DNA of 41,322 nt, taken from CAADGU01 sp964581605. GTDB taxonomy: Bacteria > Chloroflexota > Anaerolineae > Promineifilales > Promineifilaceae. Positions 22,387 to 32,200 of this stretch are shown here, in pieces. A model generated the notes under the pieces. That model saw only the letters and a program-made list of their open reading frames with translations, searched no databases and had not been told where the DNA came from. Within the stretch, counting starts at the first letter, position 1. Each line of letters opens with the position of its first letter. The stretch spans positions 1-41,322 of the forward strand of contig CAZOPF010000049.1 of the NCBI GenBank assembly GCA_964581605.1, in the 5' to 3' direction. A program made the translations under genes and the position numbers.

Positions 22387-24693
22387 TCAGGCGGGTGTGT
22401 AGATGGGCAGGGCAATGGTGAAGCCGCAGCCTGTTTCTGGTGAGGAATGACCGGAGAGACGGCCGTGATGCAGGGTCACATATTGCTTAATGATATACAG
22501 GCTGGCGACGAAGTCTGGCAAATCAATCAAGTTCATTTCATCCGAAGCCAGCACTTGTTGAAATTGAGCAAATGCCTGGGGTTGCAATGGGGTGGCGGCC
22601 GTGACGGTAATACACATTGTTGCCTGCTGCTGTTGCAACGACAAAACCGCCAGGGGCGGGCGGGTTTCTGCCTGGAAAATGCAAAACCGCAGCAGGCGTT
22701 CAACACATTCGGCGAGCATGGTGGAATTGCCGAAAATGGGCGGAAGGTCTGGCGAGAAATGGCAAGTTATCACGGTCTCTGGCGCATATTTGCGGCCGTA
22801 AACCTGGCTCAATTCATTCAATACCGTGCCAAACCCATTGATAGGTTGGGCTTCCCAGGTGTAAGAAACGGTGGCTTCGCCCGTTTGCAGTTCCGCCAGG
22901 GTAATCAGGTCTTTAATGAGGTCATTCAAACGTATACTGCTTTCCTGGATAGCCGTTAAAGAAGCCGAAAGTTTTTCGGGTGAATCCGCCTGTTCAAGCC
23001 CCTGCGCCAGTTTGATGGTATGAACGCTAACGGCCGTCAGCGGTTGCATCATTTCCCGTGTGATCAGGTTCAAAATACCGCGCTTTAATTCTTCAAATCC
23101 AGCCTGCACCTGTTCCTGTGAGTGGAAATGTTTGTCTAACCGTTTTTCCACCAGCTTCAACACATCATCCGGCTCGTATGGTTTGCTGATGTACTCTTCA
23201 ACTCCCAACCGGCGACCTTCATATTCATCCCGTTTTTCTCCTTTAGCGGTTAGAAAAATAATGGGAATGTGAACCCACTGGCTATTTTCGCGCACAGCCC
23301 GCAAGAATTGGTATCCATCCATCAGGGGCATCATAATGTCAGAAATGATCAAATCAGGTTGATGGGTTTGCAGAACATCCAGCCCTTCCTGGCCGTTGGT
23401 GGCGGTGAGTATGGTCAATTCATAGCGCCCTTCAAAGAGGAGCAGCAAATCAGCCAGACCATATAACAAATTTTCTTCATCTTCTACCAGGAGCAAGGTG
23501 GCTGGCAAACGGCCGTTGGTTGGGGCAGCCCGGTACCCGCTTTCAGATTCGCCAGCCGGCAGCATCACCGTAAAAACGCTGCCCTGGTTTTCCTCACTTT
23601 GCAAAAGGATACGGCCGTGATGCAACTGCACCAACTCGCGGGCAATCGTCAGCCCCATACCGGTCCCCTGCTGCTCCATCAGCGCCCGGTTATATTGCTC
23701 AAATAAATCAAAAATACGCCGATGGTTGGCTGGGGGAATTCCCAGACCGGTATCAATAAAAGCCACACCCACTTCGTGCCCTTGGGCAAAGGTATGCACC
23801 TTCACCAGGTGGTCACGCCCATTTACCGGCGCTGTAAACTTGATGGCATTATTAAGCAACGCGGCAAAAGCCGTGCGTAGCATCTGCTTGTCACCCCATA
23901 GGCCGGGCAAATTTTCCGCTGGCTCAAATTGCACCAGTACGTTTTCTTGATCGGCAAACGGCCGTTGAGCCTCAATTACCTCCTGAACAAGCCCATTCAA
24001 ATCATCCACCCATCCTCGCTGCTGCCGGAACTGTTGCTCCATGGCCCCACTGCGCAAATCAATCACCTGAAGCAGCGCCTCTACCAGGTTCGTTAACCTC
24101 ACACAACCTGTCAGAATACCGTGCAAGTACTCGCCATAATTTCGGCTCACCTGGCTCATTTCCAGGTTCTTTAAGTATTGGTCCAGCATATCGTAATAGG
24201 CTGTCACATAGGTCAGTGGTGTTCTAAACTCATGGTTTAGAATCTGCATCATGTTTTTCTTCAATACTTCCAGCGTTTGCTCCCGCCTCCTTCGCCTTTC
24301 AAAACTGCGGATCAACTGCGTTTGAATCAACTCGGCCAACTGACCCATCACAAAAGGTTTGGTCAAATACAAATCGGCATCACTCAAACGGCCGTTGCGA
24401 ATATCCACTTCTTTGCCCCGCGCCGTCAAAAAAATAAAAGGAATGTGTGTCCAGTCAGGATTCTGTCGTACATAGCGCAAAAACTCAAAGCCATCCATAT
24501 GAGGCATCATAATGTCAGACACAATCAAATCAACCGAATGAACGGCCATCAATGCCAGAGCAGCCTGACCATCGCCGGCCTTCAAAATGTGCAGCTCATA
24601 CCCGGATGGGTACGCTTCCAGAGCGTCGGCAATGCCATTTAGCATGTCAACATCATCTTCAACAATGAGGATGGTAATTTTACGGTTTGTCAT
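22387..24693 (-). CDS. Hybrid REC-HK-REC-degenerate HK signalling protein
   Basis: A 768-aa soluble two-component protein with two similar halves. REC1 (about 6-125) has phosphoacceptor D60, T90 and K112. HK1 has the phospho-His H154 in HEFRTPL, the N box NNAIKF (281-286), the G1 box DTGLGIP and the G2 box GTGMGL. REC2 (about 398-520) has D452, T482 and K504. The last part (about 535-768) aligns with HK1, but His is replaced by Arg (R546 in REMMQPL) and the N, G1 and G2 boxes are lost, so it is a pseudokinase. There is no sensor or membrane segment. A TATAAT 7 nt before the ATG suggests a leaderless transcript. It lies upstream of pspA and could sense envelope stress, but no output domain is present. 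Confidence 0.92.
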   Translation of the reverse strand: MTNRKITILIVEDDVDMLNGIADALEAYPSGYELHILKAGDGQAALALMAVHSVDLIVSDIMMPHMDGFEFLRYVRQNPDWTHIPFIFLTARGKEVDIRNGRLSDADLYLTKPFVMGQLAELIQTQLIRSFERRRRREQTLEVLKKNMMQILNHEFRTPLTYVTAYYDMLDQYLKNLEMSQVSRNYGEYLHGILTGCVRLTNLVEALLQVIDLRSGAMEQQFRQQRGWVDDLNGLVQEVIEAQRPFADQENVLVQFEPAENLPGLWGDKQMLRTAFAALLNNAIKFTAPVNGRDHLVKVHTFAQGHEVGVAFIDTGLGIPPANHRRIFDLFEQYNRALMEQQGTGMGLTIARELVQLHHGRILLQSEENQGSVFTVMLPAGESESGYRAAPTNGRLPATLLLVEDEENLLYGLADLLLLFEGRYELTILTATNGQEGLDVLQTHQPDLIISDIMMPLMDGYQFLRAVRENSQWVHIPIIFLTAKGEKRDEYEGRRLGVEEYISKPYEPDDVLKLVEKRLDKHFHSQEQVQAGFEELKRGILNLITREMMQPLTAVSVHTIKLAQGLEQADSPEKLSASLTAIQESSIRLNDLIKDLITLAELQTGEATVSYTWEAQPINGFGTVLNELSQVYGRKYAPETVITCHFSPDLPPIFGNSTMLAECVERLLRFCIFQAETRPPLAVLSLQQQQATMCITVTAATPLQPQAFAQFQQVLASDEMNLIDLPDFVASLYIIKQYVTLHHGRLSGHSSPETGCGFTIALPIYTPA

Positions 24694-24700
24694 GTGGGCG

Positions 24701-24706
24701 ATTATA
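24701..24706 (-). promoter_or_regulatory. TATAAT -10 box giving a likely leaderless mRNA
   Basis: TATAAT on the minus strand ends 7 nt before ATG 24693, so the expected start falls on or next to the start codon. No ribosome-binding site is present. The -35 region is weak. Confidence 0.5.
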
Positions 24707-24845
24707 ACATAAGCCAGAGAGGGACTTTACGGGAATATAGTACCCACAGCCAAAGAGGTTTATTTGTCAGGGGAAACGAAAGGGTAACAAAATTAGACGC
24801 TGGCACAACCACAGCCTAAAAAAAACAGCTCTATAGAAAGCGATA

Positions 24846-24890
24846 AATCCCAATCAGGCCATCTGTTTACTGTATGGTCTGATTGGGATT
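24846..24890 (-). terminator. Long hairpin ending the eight-gene unit
   Basis: AATCCCAATCAGGCCAT (24846-24862) and ATGGTCTGATTGGGATT (24874-24890) form 17-bp arms with a single G-U/mismatch. It stands 11 bp after the LPQTG gene stop. The T-run on the minus strand is short (TTTATCG). It may act in both directions. Confidence 0.65.
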
Positions 24891-24901
24891 CTTCCGACTG
24901 C

Positions 24902-25666
24902 TTACTGATTTGTGCGCAAACGATGGGCTACAAACAAAACGACAACCAACGCTAACCCAATCAGGCCGACCGCCCAGATTTCCAGGCCTGTTTGTGGTAA
25001 TGAATCTGTTTGAGAGGTTGTTGCAGCCGATGTGGCGGTGCTGCCTGCGACCACAGTGCCACCGCTGCTGCCGCCACTACTGGCACCACTGCCGGCGCCG
25101 CTGCCGGCGCCGCTGCCGGTGTTTCCTATGCTGCTGCCAGCATCACCAGAGCCGGCACCACCGCTCTCAGCGGCGGCCGTGCCAATAATAATGGTACCTG
25201 CTACACCATCACCACTTTCAGCAATGGCGGTGCCTTCACCCACAGCGGCCGTCGCCTCGGCCCCGCTGCCAGCGCCTGCGCCGTTGCCCTCTTCGCCTTC
25301 AACCGAGCCTAGCACTTTGGTGCTGGTGGGTTCGGGGGTTTCGGCGGCGGCCGTTGGCGTATTGGTGTTCGTGGGCGGTGGTTCAGTTGCTGCTGGTGGC
25401 GCAGCCTGGGCCGTTTCAGTCTCGGCAATAAATTGGGCCACCGCTTCATTTGTAACCAGTGTGATGGCATTTTGTGTTTCAATGGCGGCCGCCGTGGATG
25501 AATTAGTTGTGTTGGTGCTGCTAATCATCAACAGAACCAGCGCACAGGCCGCCACCAATATAAACACGGTAATCAATGCCCCTGCAGCCATTAGAAACGG
25601 CCGATTACCAGACGGCCCCCCTTCTTCTTCTACCAGATACTCATCTTCCATGAATTCATCTTCCAT
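24902..25666 (-). CDS. LPXTG-type surface protein with N-terminal membrane anchor
   Basis: A 254-aa low-complexity surface protein. An acidic cytoplasmic N-terminus (1-20) is followed by an uncleaved-looking membrane segment (about 24-48) and a long Thr/Ala/Pro linker. A Gly/Ser/Ala-rich region precedes LPQTG (223-227), a hydrophobic helix and a short basic tail (HRLRTNQ). The C-terminal layout is a classical sortase signal. Having two anchors at once is odd. I chose ATG 25666 because GGAGG lies 6 nt upstream; an earlier ATG at 25690 has none. It is the last gene of the eight-gene unit. No sortase is encoded in this window. Confidence 0.82.
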   Translation of the reverse strand: MEDEFMEDEYLVEEEGGPSGNRPFLMAAGALITVFILVAACALVLLMISSTNTTNSSTAAAIETQNAITLVTNEAVAQFIAETETAQAAPPAATEPPPTNTNTPTAAAETPEPTSTKVLGSVEGEEGNGAGAGSGAEATAAVGEGTAIAESGDGVAGTIIIGTAAAESGGAGSGDAGSSIGNTGSGAGSGAGSGASSGGSSGGTVVAGSTATSAATTSQTDSLPQTGLEIWAVGLIGLALVVVLFVAHRLRTNQ

Positions 25667-25705
25667 TGGTTGCCTCCATTTAACATCCAAGAAAACTAAT
25701 GACCT

Positions 25706-26767
25706 TTAGATAATGACATCCAGATTGGCGTATGGCATAAAGACCACATGCCCATCGGCCAGACGGATATCCACACCTTGCGCTTTCGCTCCTGTCATCA
25801 ACACCTGTGACAATCCGTACATTTTGACAATTTCACCCAGTTGCCCGGCATATGGCGGCCGTGTCAGGCGCACCTTTTGCCCTATTTGCAGCGGCTTGTT
25901 TGCCTGCACTGCTTCGCTGGTAGGGGTAGCGGCTTCGGGGATAATAATTTCTGGTCGTTGTCCCCGGCTGGCATCATAGTTGGCAAAGAGAGAGGCTTCG
26001 CGCCCTTCTGCTTGTTGCAGCAGAGAAAAAATAGCAGGCAACATGTTGTGTTTACCCACCCCATCCGTCAGGATGATGGGATAACTCAATCCACTAACCG
26101 CCAGACACAATTCCGCCGACATGCTGCCCGCAATCAGGCCGGCCACTTCCATTTCTTGGGCCAGATGCAGCACTTCTAAATGTTCGATACGGCCGACAAC
26201 CAGAATATGTTTGCCAACCTCATTAGTTAGCTGGTCTCTGGCTAAAAAGCCGCTATTGCTGCGAGACATCATTCTCAGCTTGCCATACCCTTCTAGCCGT
26301 GACCCCCACACACCCTGAATAAAGGTGCCATAGGTTTCAATCACAACCCCCCTGTCACCTACATAGCTCACCACACGGCCGGAGACCATCGCCCGTGTTT
26401 CCACCCAATCTGAGGTTTGCTGGATAAAAATACGGCCGTTAATCACATCAAACAACTGGCCCGCAACGGGAGATAACGCTTGCCGTGAGCGCACCACCTT
26501 TCGCCGCTCTGCCAACACAGTGCCCTCATCCACCAGCGAATCTTTTTCCACCTGCACCAACTCGCTGACCTTCTCTGGGGAAACAGCTAAAACCTGGCTG
26601 GCCTCCACAATTGCAAAGAGCGTTTGCATGGGTGTGCGTGCCACTGTCTGCCCAGGAGTCACCTCATTACCAACCCCAACCACTACTTCACCGCTTTGGG
26701 GCAGCACCCGTTCACGGCGAATCTTCATATGCGGTTGAATAATGGTTGTGCGCGAATAATGTTCCAT
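25706..26767 (-). CDS. Barrel-sandwich / KOW-like protein of unknown function
   Basis: A 353-aa soluble protein. Residues about 25-45 (LPQSGEVVVGVGNEVTPGQT) and about 98-125 (LSPVAGQLFDVINGRIFIQ) look like barrel-sandwich-hybrid folds of the lipoyl/biotinyl or RnfC/HlyD type, without the modified Lys. A central Rossmann-like region (about 180-270) follows. The last about 55 residues (VRLTRPPYAGQLGEIVKMYG) resemble a KOW/SH3-like barrel. I chose ATG 26767, preceded by AAGGAT; the frame is open upstream to 26845, inside the ASKHA gene. The gap to that gene is 53 bp. The function is unknown; an adaptor role for the ASKHA ATPase is a guess. Confidence 0.75.
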   Translation of the reverse strand: MEHYSRTTIIQPHMKIRRERVLPQSGEVVVGVGNEVTPGQTVARTPMQTLFAIVEASQVLAVSPEKVSELVQVEKDSLVDEGTVLAERRKVVRSRQALSPVAGQLFDVINGRIFIQQTSDWVETRAMVSGRVVSYVGDRGVVIETYGTFIQGVWGSRLEGYGKLRMMSRSNSGFLARDQLTNEVGKHILVVGRIEHLEVLHLAQEMEVAGLIAGSMSAELCLAVSGLSYPIILTDGVGKHNMLPAIFSLLQQAEGREASLFANYDASRGQRPEIIIPEAATPTSEAVQANKPLQIGQKVRLTRPPYAGQLGEIVKMYGLSQVLMTGAKAQGVDIRLADGHVVFMPYANLDVII

Positions 26768-26820
26768 CGTGATCCTTGAACCTGACCAATCGGGTAGAGA
26801 TGTCAGGTCTTGATTTTGTC

Positions 26821-28587
26821 TCAACCACCCAGGTCCCACTGCCATTTGCGCATCAGGTTACGGCGTTCATTTGCATCGCGCGGCAAGGCCAACGGCCGTC
26901 CACGGGCATCAATCACTAATCCACCTACTGCACCGCCCTTCAACTTCAACGTTTTTCCCTGGCCGGAGCCAAAGCCAATATCAAAACGGCCGGTTGGTTT
27001 TACCGACACCTGCGCCTCCTGGCCTGGAGGAATGGGAAATACCTCAATCTTGCCAAACTCAATTTCTCCTTCAAACCGGGCAGCCGATGACTCAATCACA
27101 ATATCCAGCACCTTTTTCCCCGGCTGCCCTTTACCGGCCGGCGCAATCACCCATCCCAGTTCCGAAAGCACACCGGCAGCCAACGTTTGCACCACCACCA
27201 GCGGTTGTTCAGCCGCCAATACACCCAAAGGGGGCAAAACCCCATATTGATCCAGCCCTACAGAAAAAATCCCGGTTGGCTGAAGCGCATCTAAAAGCAA
27301 CAGCATCACCTGCCCTGGGCGTGGCGCCCCGGCAAACGTGGCCCCATGCACGAGCAGCCGGTCAAAAGAAGGCAGATGCAGATGATGGCCCGGTTGTACC
27401 CAATTCCATTCAACGGCCGCTGCCTGCAAAGCACAATGCAACACCGCCCGTGCGGCCGCCTGTTCCAGGTGCAGCTCTGATTCCGTCAGGGGGATTGTTT
27501 GTGGATAAAGGGATTTATTGAAGAGATAGTTTTCCACATCGGCCGTTTCCACTTCTTCCGGCAGCCAATGAACAACATGTTCCACGGCCGCGTGGCGTAA
27601 CAAATTGGCAATAGGTTCGCCCATGCCCCAATCCGTCCGCACCGAAAACTGCACATTACCCGCCTCAGCCATAACCAGGGTTGTGTTATTACTGCCCAGG
27701 TCAATACCCATTACTCGCTGCTCCCCCTGCCCGGCAAAATAGTGGCAAATGTGGGCAAATGACCGCGCGGCCGGTAAGGTGGGGAAGCTGGCCCATTCGC
27801 TTATTTCATGGATACCGGGCAAGTTTTGAATCTTGATGTCTTCATATAACTCACCGGCCAGCCTTATCACATCCTCCAACTGTTCCGTTTGCAGGTCGGG
27901 GCGGATGTTATCTGCCATGTGCAGATGGGCATTCTCGCTCATCAGCGCCCGCACCTGTTCGCGCAGTTTCAAATTACCCGCATACACAATATGTGGCATC
28001 TGGCTGTTTGCCAGCACCATAGCCGCCACAACGGCTACCTCAACTAGCCGCATCAAGCGTTCTTCCGCGCCCCCATCCGTGCCCCCGGCAATAGCAATCA
28101 AATCGGGGCGGCTTTGAATAACGGCCGTAATCTGTTCTGCTTCCGGGCGCGTGTCCGCCAGGCTAACAACCTCCACCTCCTGCATATAAATTGTGCGTAG
28201 CGCTTTTCGCAGGCTCGCCAGACTCATCTCATCATACAGCCCCACCAAGACGGTTTTTAGCGGTGACGGCGCACTGACAACCATCGCAAAATAATCTACG
28301 CCAGACCCATCTTTACGAGGCGGGCGAATGAGAATACCCCGTTCATTCAGCAACGTCCGCCCCGTAATTTCTGAAATACGGCCGATAGCCTGCTGCACAC
28401 ACATCGCCACATCCAGCCAGGGCAGCCGCGCCGTTGTAGGCACCGAAGCACGCGCCACCAACCGGTAATGCCCCTCTACCGTATCCACCAAAACAGCGGT
28501 CGTATTGGTGACGCCAATATCCACCAGAATGTATGATTTTTCCAGGTCGTCTGCTTCCTGGATGGGCTTTTCTTCCGAATCGGCCAT
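26821..28587 (-). CDS. GlmL/MutL-family ASKHA ATPase
   Basis: A 588-aa protein of the actin/Hsp70/sugar-kinase (ASKHA) superfamily, closest to the glutamate mutase accessory protein MutL/GlmL family. It has a phosphate-1 loop VDIGVTNTTAVLVD (22-35), the family hallmark GGTDGG (168-173) and a phosphate-2 loop GIDLGSNNTTLVM (294-306). GlmL normally accompanies glmS/glmE (adenosylcobalamin-dependent glutamate mutase) and is proposed to protect or reactivate it. No mutase or B12 gene is here. Instead it is flanked 2 bp upstream by a membrane gene and followed by the barrel-sandwich/KOW gene. The C-terminal about 150 residues look like a separate beta-rich domain. It probably has a different client. 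Confidence 0.85.
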   Translation of the reverse strand: MADSEEKPIQEADDLEKSYILVDIGVTNTTAVLVDTVEGHYRLVARASVPTTARLPWLDVAMCVQQAIGRISEITGRTLLNERGILIRPPRKDGSGVDYFAMVVSAPSPLKTVLVGLYDEMSLASLRKALRTIYMQEVEVVSLADTRPEAEQITAVIQSRPDLIAIAGGTDGGAEERLMRLVEVAVVAAMVLANSQMPHIVYAGNLKLREQVRALMSENAHLHMADNIRPDLQTEQLEDVIRLAGELYEDIKIQNLPGIHEISEWASFPTLPAARSFAHICHYFAGQGEQRVMGIDLGSNNTTLVMAEAGNVQFSVRTDWGMGEPIANLLRHAAVEHVVHWLPEEVETADVENYLFNKSLYPQTIPLTESELHLEQAAARAVLHCALQAAAVEWNWVQPGHHLHLPSFDRLLVHGATFAGAPRPGQVMLLLLDALQPTGIFSVGLDQYGVLPPLGVLAAEQPLVVVQTLAAGVLSELGWVIAPAGKGQPGKKVLDIVIESSAARFEGEIEFGKIEVFPIPPGQEAQVSVKPTGRFDIGFGSGQGKTLKLKGGAVGGLVIDARGRPLALPRDANERRNLMRKWQWDLGG

Positions 28588-28589
28588 AG

Positions 28590-29234
28590 TTATGGATTGA
28601 GCATTTGCATATAGAAATAAATCCGGTCAGCTAACAAAATAAAACTTGTATTGATAAGCGCGGCAAACAAGGCCCCCAATGTAATCATCAACACGGCACG
28701 GCCCACCCACACAATACCCCGCTGCCAATAGACCCGTTCCCATGCCCCCCGGCCAGTGGCCCGAAAGGTAGTAAATTGAAACGACAACAGCGTCAGTGCG
28801 GCCAGCACAGCAATCACAATACCGCGCACCGGGCTGGTGCTATCGGCATATGTGCCGGTTAGTTGCGGCCAGAGTGTACCGGTGAGCGCTCCCAGAAAGG
28901 CGATGGCCGCTCCCACCCCTACCAGCAGCGCCAATGTTGTATTCCCCACCCAACTGGTTGCCCGTAACCGTTTGAGCAATAAAAAAAGCGCCAGCAAGAT
29001 AGGAACCAGCAAATAGATAGCATCAGCCGGGCCAGGACTCTTTGCAATGGTGTAATACACCGGCTCGAATACCTGCCGCACCACAACAACCACCGCGTAA
29101 GCCGCGCTGGCCCCCACCAAAATGTGCATCGCCAGACGATAAGGGAATCTATCACCAATAAAGAGATAGCTATAAATACACAGCGTCAGGAACAATCCCA
29201 CAATTACGCCAATGAGGTCTGAATTCGAGAGCAT
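28590..29234 (-). CDS. Six-TM membrane protein of unknown function
   Basis: A 214-aa protein with hydrophobic segments spread over its length (about 8-26, 35-53, 70-88, 96-118, 135-152 and 175-205), predicting about six membrane helices. No motif is recognised. ATG 29234 lies 2 bp after the stop of the 1249-aa scaffold gene and its stop is 2 bp before the ASKHA gene, so translation is probably coupled on both sides. Confidence 0.8.
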   Translation of the reverse strand: MLSNSDLIGVIVGLFLTLCIYSYLFIGDRFPYRLAMHILVGASAAYAVVVVVRQVFEPVYYTIAKSPGPADAIYLLVPILLALFLLLKRLRATSWVGNTTLALLVGVGAAIAFLGALTGTLWPQLTGTYADSTSPVRGIVIAVLAALTLLSFQFTTFRATGRGAWERVYWQRGIVWVGRAVLMITLGALFAALINTSFILLADRIYFYMQMLNP

Positions 29235-29236
29235 AG

Positions 29237-32200
29237 CTATTTCGCCCGACGTTGGGCCACAACGCCCGTAATCAAATAAATAAGTGCGCCCAAAATGAGC
29301 ACCACCACCACCACGATCTGAGCTGCAACCTGGGCGTTAAACAGCAGCCGGGCGTCGGTTATCTGATTGTTGCGGAAGTAGGTTTGCTGATAAACGGCCG
29401 TGCCCGGAATACCATTCAACACACCGGACAATTGCCCGGTATCAAAGTAAGGTAGGGCCAACGGGGCCAATGCCTGTGTCACACCGGCAATGATCGGCCG
29501 CCCGGCGGGAGTGCCCACCTGCTCTACCCAATTTACCAGTGTTTGCCGGTCGGCCGTCAGCACCACAACCAGCGAAACATCATCCAGGGCTGATTGTTGG
29601 CTGGCCGTTAAAGGTACACCAAACATAGCGTCACAATTGGCATCTAAATTGAGACATTCACCCAACCGCCGCAAACCAATTGCGCCACCGGGCAAATACC
29701 CTAAAGGCACGGCCGTAGTATCCAACGCCACCGATCCGGCCACTTCTTCCGCCAACGCCACACCCGTTGTATACTGGCTCAGGGTAAGTATGGTTGTTTG
29801 CTCTTCGGCCAACTGCGAAAGCAGCGTTTCCGCTTCAGGAGTCAGCTCACCGGCCATAGCCGGTGAATACTCAAAAGCAACCAGTATCGTGTTACCGGCG
29901 GCCTGGCGCACGGCCGTATCCACCCCGGTAAGAGCAGGCGTTGGCTGTAACCGGGCCACATTTACCGGAATCTCGCCTTGCAGCCCCAAAATAACCATGA
30001 GGACCGTCACAACCACAAACAACGGCCGTATCAATCCCGAAACATCTCGTCCGGCCTGGCGTGTTGTCACCGGCGCCTTTCCCTGCCCATCTACCACAAG
30101 CTGACGCAGCAATTCCACCTGTTGCCTTTGTTCAGGGCTTACCACATATTGCTCAATGGGGTCCGCCACACGCGGCAAGGCTATCACCGGCTCTACTGTC
30201 ACCACGCCCCGCAGCCCACTCAACGGCCCAAACGACTCTTCCGGCCCGCTTATCTGCGCACGCGGAGCTTCCCCGGTCAGTTCTACCGGTTTTAGCTCCA
30301 TAACCCATGCCGGAATATCTGCCTTTGGCAGCAATTCTTGCAGCGGCACGGCCGGCGGTAAATCATCCAGAATAGCACTCCATTCATCGCTGACTCCGCT
30401 CATGTCCAGCGAACCCGTCTGGCTGTCTGCCAGAAAATCGGCGTCGGCCGCGTCCAGCGTTAGTCCTGGTTGGAGCCAATCAGGAATATCGGCCAGCTGA
30501 GTATCGGCTGGCATGGCAATGGCTGGCGCATCATGGGTATCGCGGGAAATATCTTGCAGCCAATTCGGTAAATCAGCGCCAGCTAACTCTTCCGGCACAC
30601 CAGCCAATGTTTCGGGTGTCTTGTCGCGCCAGACGCTGGTTAAGGCGCTCTCGCCACCCGTCTGCGCGGGGCGCATACTGGCTACCCAATCTGGTAGTTG
30701 ATCACTGGGTACAAGTTCACCCTCTTCATCTTCCAGGTCAGGCAGTGGTGCAGTGGCGTCTAGCTGGCTAATCCAGGCTGGAAGTTCATCCCCCTGAGCA
30801 ACTGCGGCAAATGGGTCTTCCGAAATCCAATCTTCGTCTTCGTCAACCACTGTTTCTGTGGGGGGCTGGATAATGGTCATGTCGTCTGCCAGGGAGGAGG
30901 ACACGGCCGTTTCTTCACTGTCCAGCATACTCAGATCATCCGGGCCAATCGCCGCCAGCGCTGCCAGCCAATCGGGCTCATCAGAGGAGATACTCTCCAT
31001 AAAGGCGTCATCTTCGGCCTCCGAATCGCCCAACCGCAGTTTTTGCATCATCTCATCATCCAGATACAGACTGCCAGTCTGGCGCAAGAAATCAATCTCA
31101 GAAGCGGCCGCCTTTCGTTCAGTCTTGAAAATATCTTCCAGGTTATCGGCCTGAGCCGCATCTGTACCTGGCATGATTAAATCTGCCGAAGAAGCTACAT
31201 GAGCCAGCCAGTCAGGTAGCTCATCGGCAATGCCTGGCTGCGATTGGAAAATAGAGGATAGCTCTTCTTCGGTTTCATCCAGCCACTGCAAGTCACTGGG
31301 AAGTTCTTGCTGCGCCGAAGCGGCCGCTGGTAGCTCTGGCTCCTCCAGCCACCCGAACTGCTCTGGCTCTTCTTCTGCCTCGGCGGGTTTACCACTAAAC
31401 CAGGCTGCTAACCGTGAGGCTTCGCCAAAGGCTGGCTGCGGTAAATCAGATGCAGCGCCATCTTCGGTGTCTTCTATTTCATCCAGCCAGCCAGTAAGGC
31501 GGAACTCTTCTTTGGCGGGAGCGACGGCCGTCTCTGCCACTTCATCATCGTCAGCCGGTTCATTTTTGGCATCAAACAACCAGGCAGACAGCCCACCAGA
31601 ATCGGCTTCTTCCACTACGGGGAATGGTTCGGCCGTTTCATCGTCATCCGCAAAATAATCGAGCCAGCTGGCGGAGCCATCTGGCTCTGGTTCACTCACT
31701 GGCGCTGTTGGTTCTTCTGGCGTTGCGGCCGCATCGGTAAACCACGCCGTTAACCGGCCAGCCTCTAAAGTGCCAGGGGTGGGTTCTCCCCAGGATTCTT
31801 CACTTTCCTCTTCAGGGAAATCAGCCAGCCAATCTGTTAGATTGTGTTGCCCTGCAGCAGCGGCCGCCATCTCATCTTCTGGCGCTTCAGTTTGTTCCGC
31901 AAACCATGCCGTCAGCCGCCCGGCGTCAGATGTGGCCGGTTTGTCTTCGATTAATGTCTCGTCGTCCTGAAAATCAGAGAGCCAATCGGTGAGGCTGTCG
32001 CGTATGGCATCAGGCGAGGATGAAGGGGGTTCCTCCCCGGTGTGCAGCCAGTCGGTCAGGTCAGAGGGGCTTTGTTCGGCCGTCAACGACCAATCATCAT
32101 CCGCTTTTTCAGGCGATTCAGCTAACCAACTGGTCAGGCTATCACGAGTGTCTGTGGCTGGCGGTGGTTCTATATCCTGAGATAACCAGGAAGTCAGGCT

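Noticed and set aside
25032..25709. Plus-strand Pro/Ala-rich open frame opposite the LPQTG gene
   Set aside because: It is a complement of Gly/Ala/Ser codons in low-complexity sequence; the minus-strand gene has a ribosome-binding site and clear domains.
26821..28587. Fusion of two complete ASKHA ATPases because two Asp-x-Gly-x-x-x-Thr-Thr loops occur
   Set aside because: The loops fit the phosphate-1 and phosphate-2 motifs of a single ASKHA fold, as in MutL/GlmL proteins.
30156..30500. Plus-strand Ser-rich frames opposite the 1249-aa scaffold
   Set aside because: Several overlapping short frames of the same biased composition appear across the whole scaffold gene; they reflect its repeated codons.
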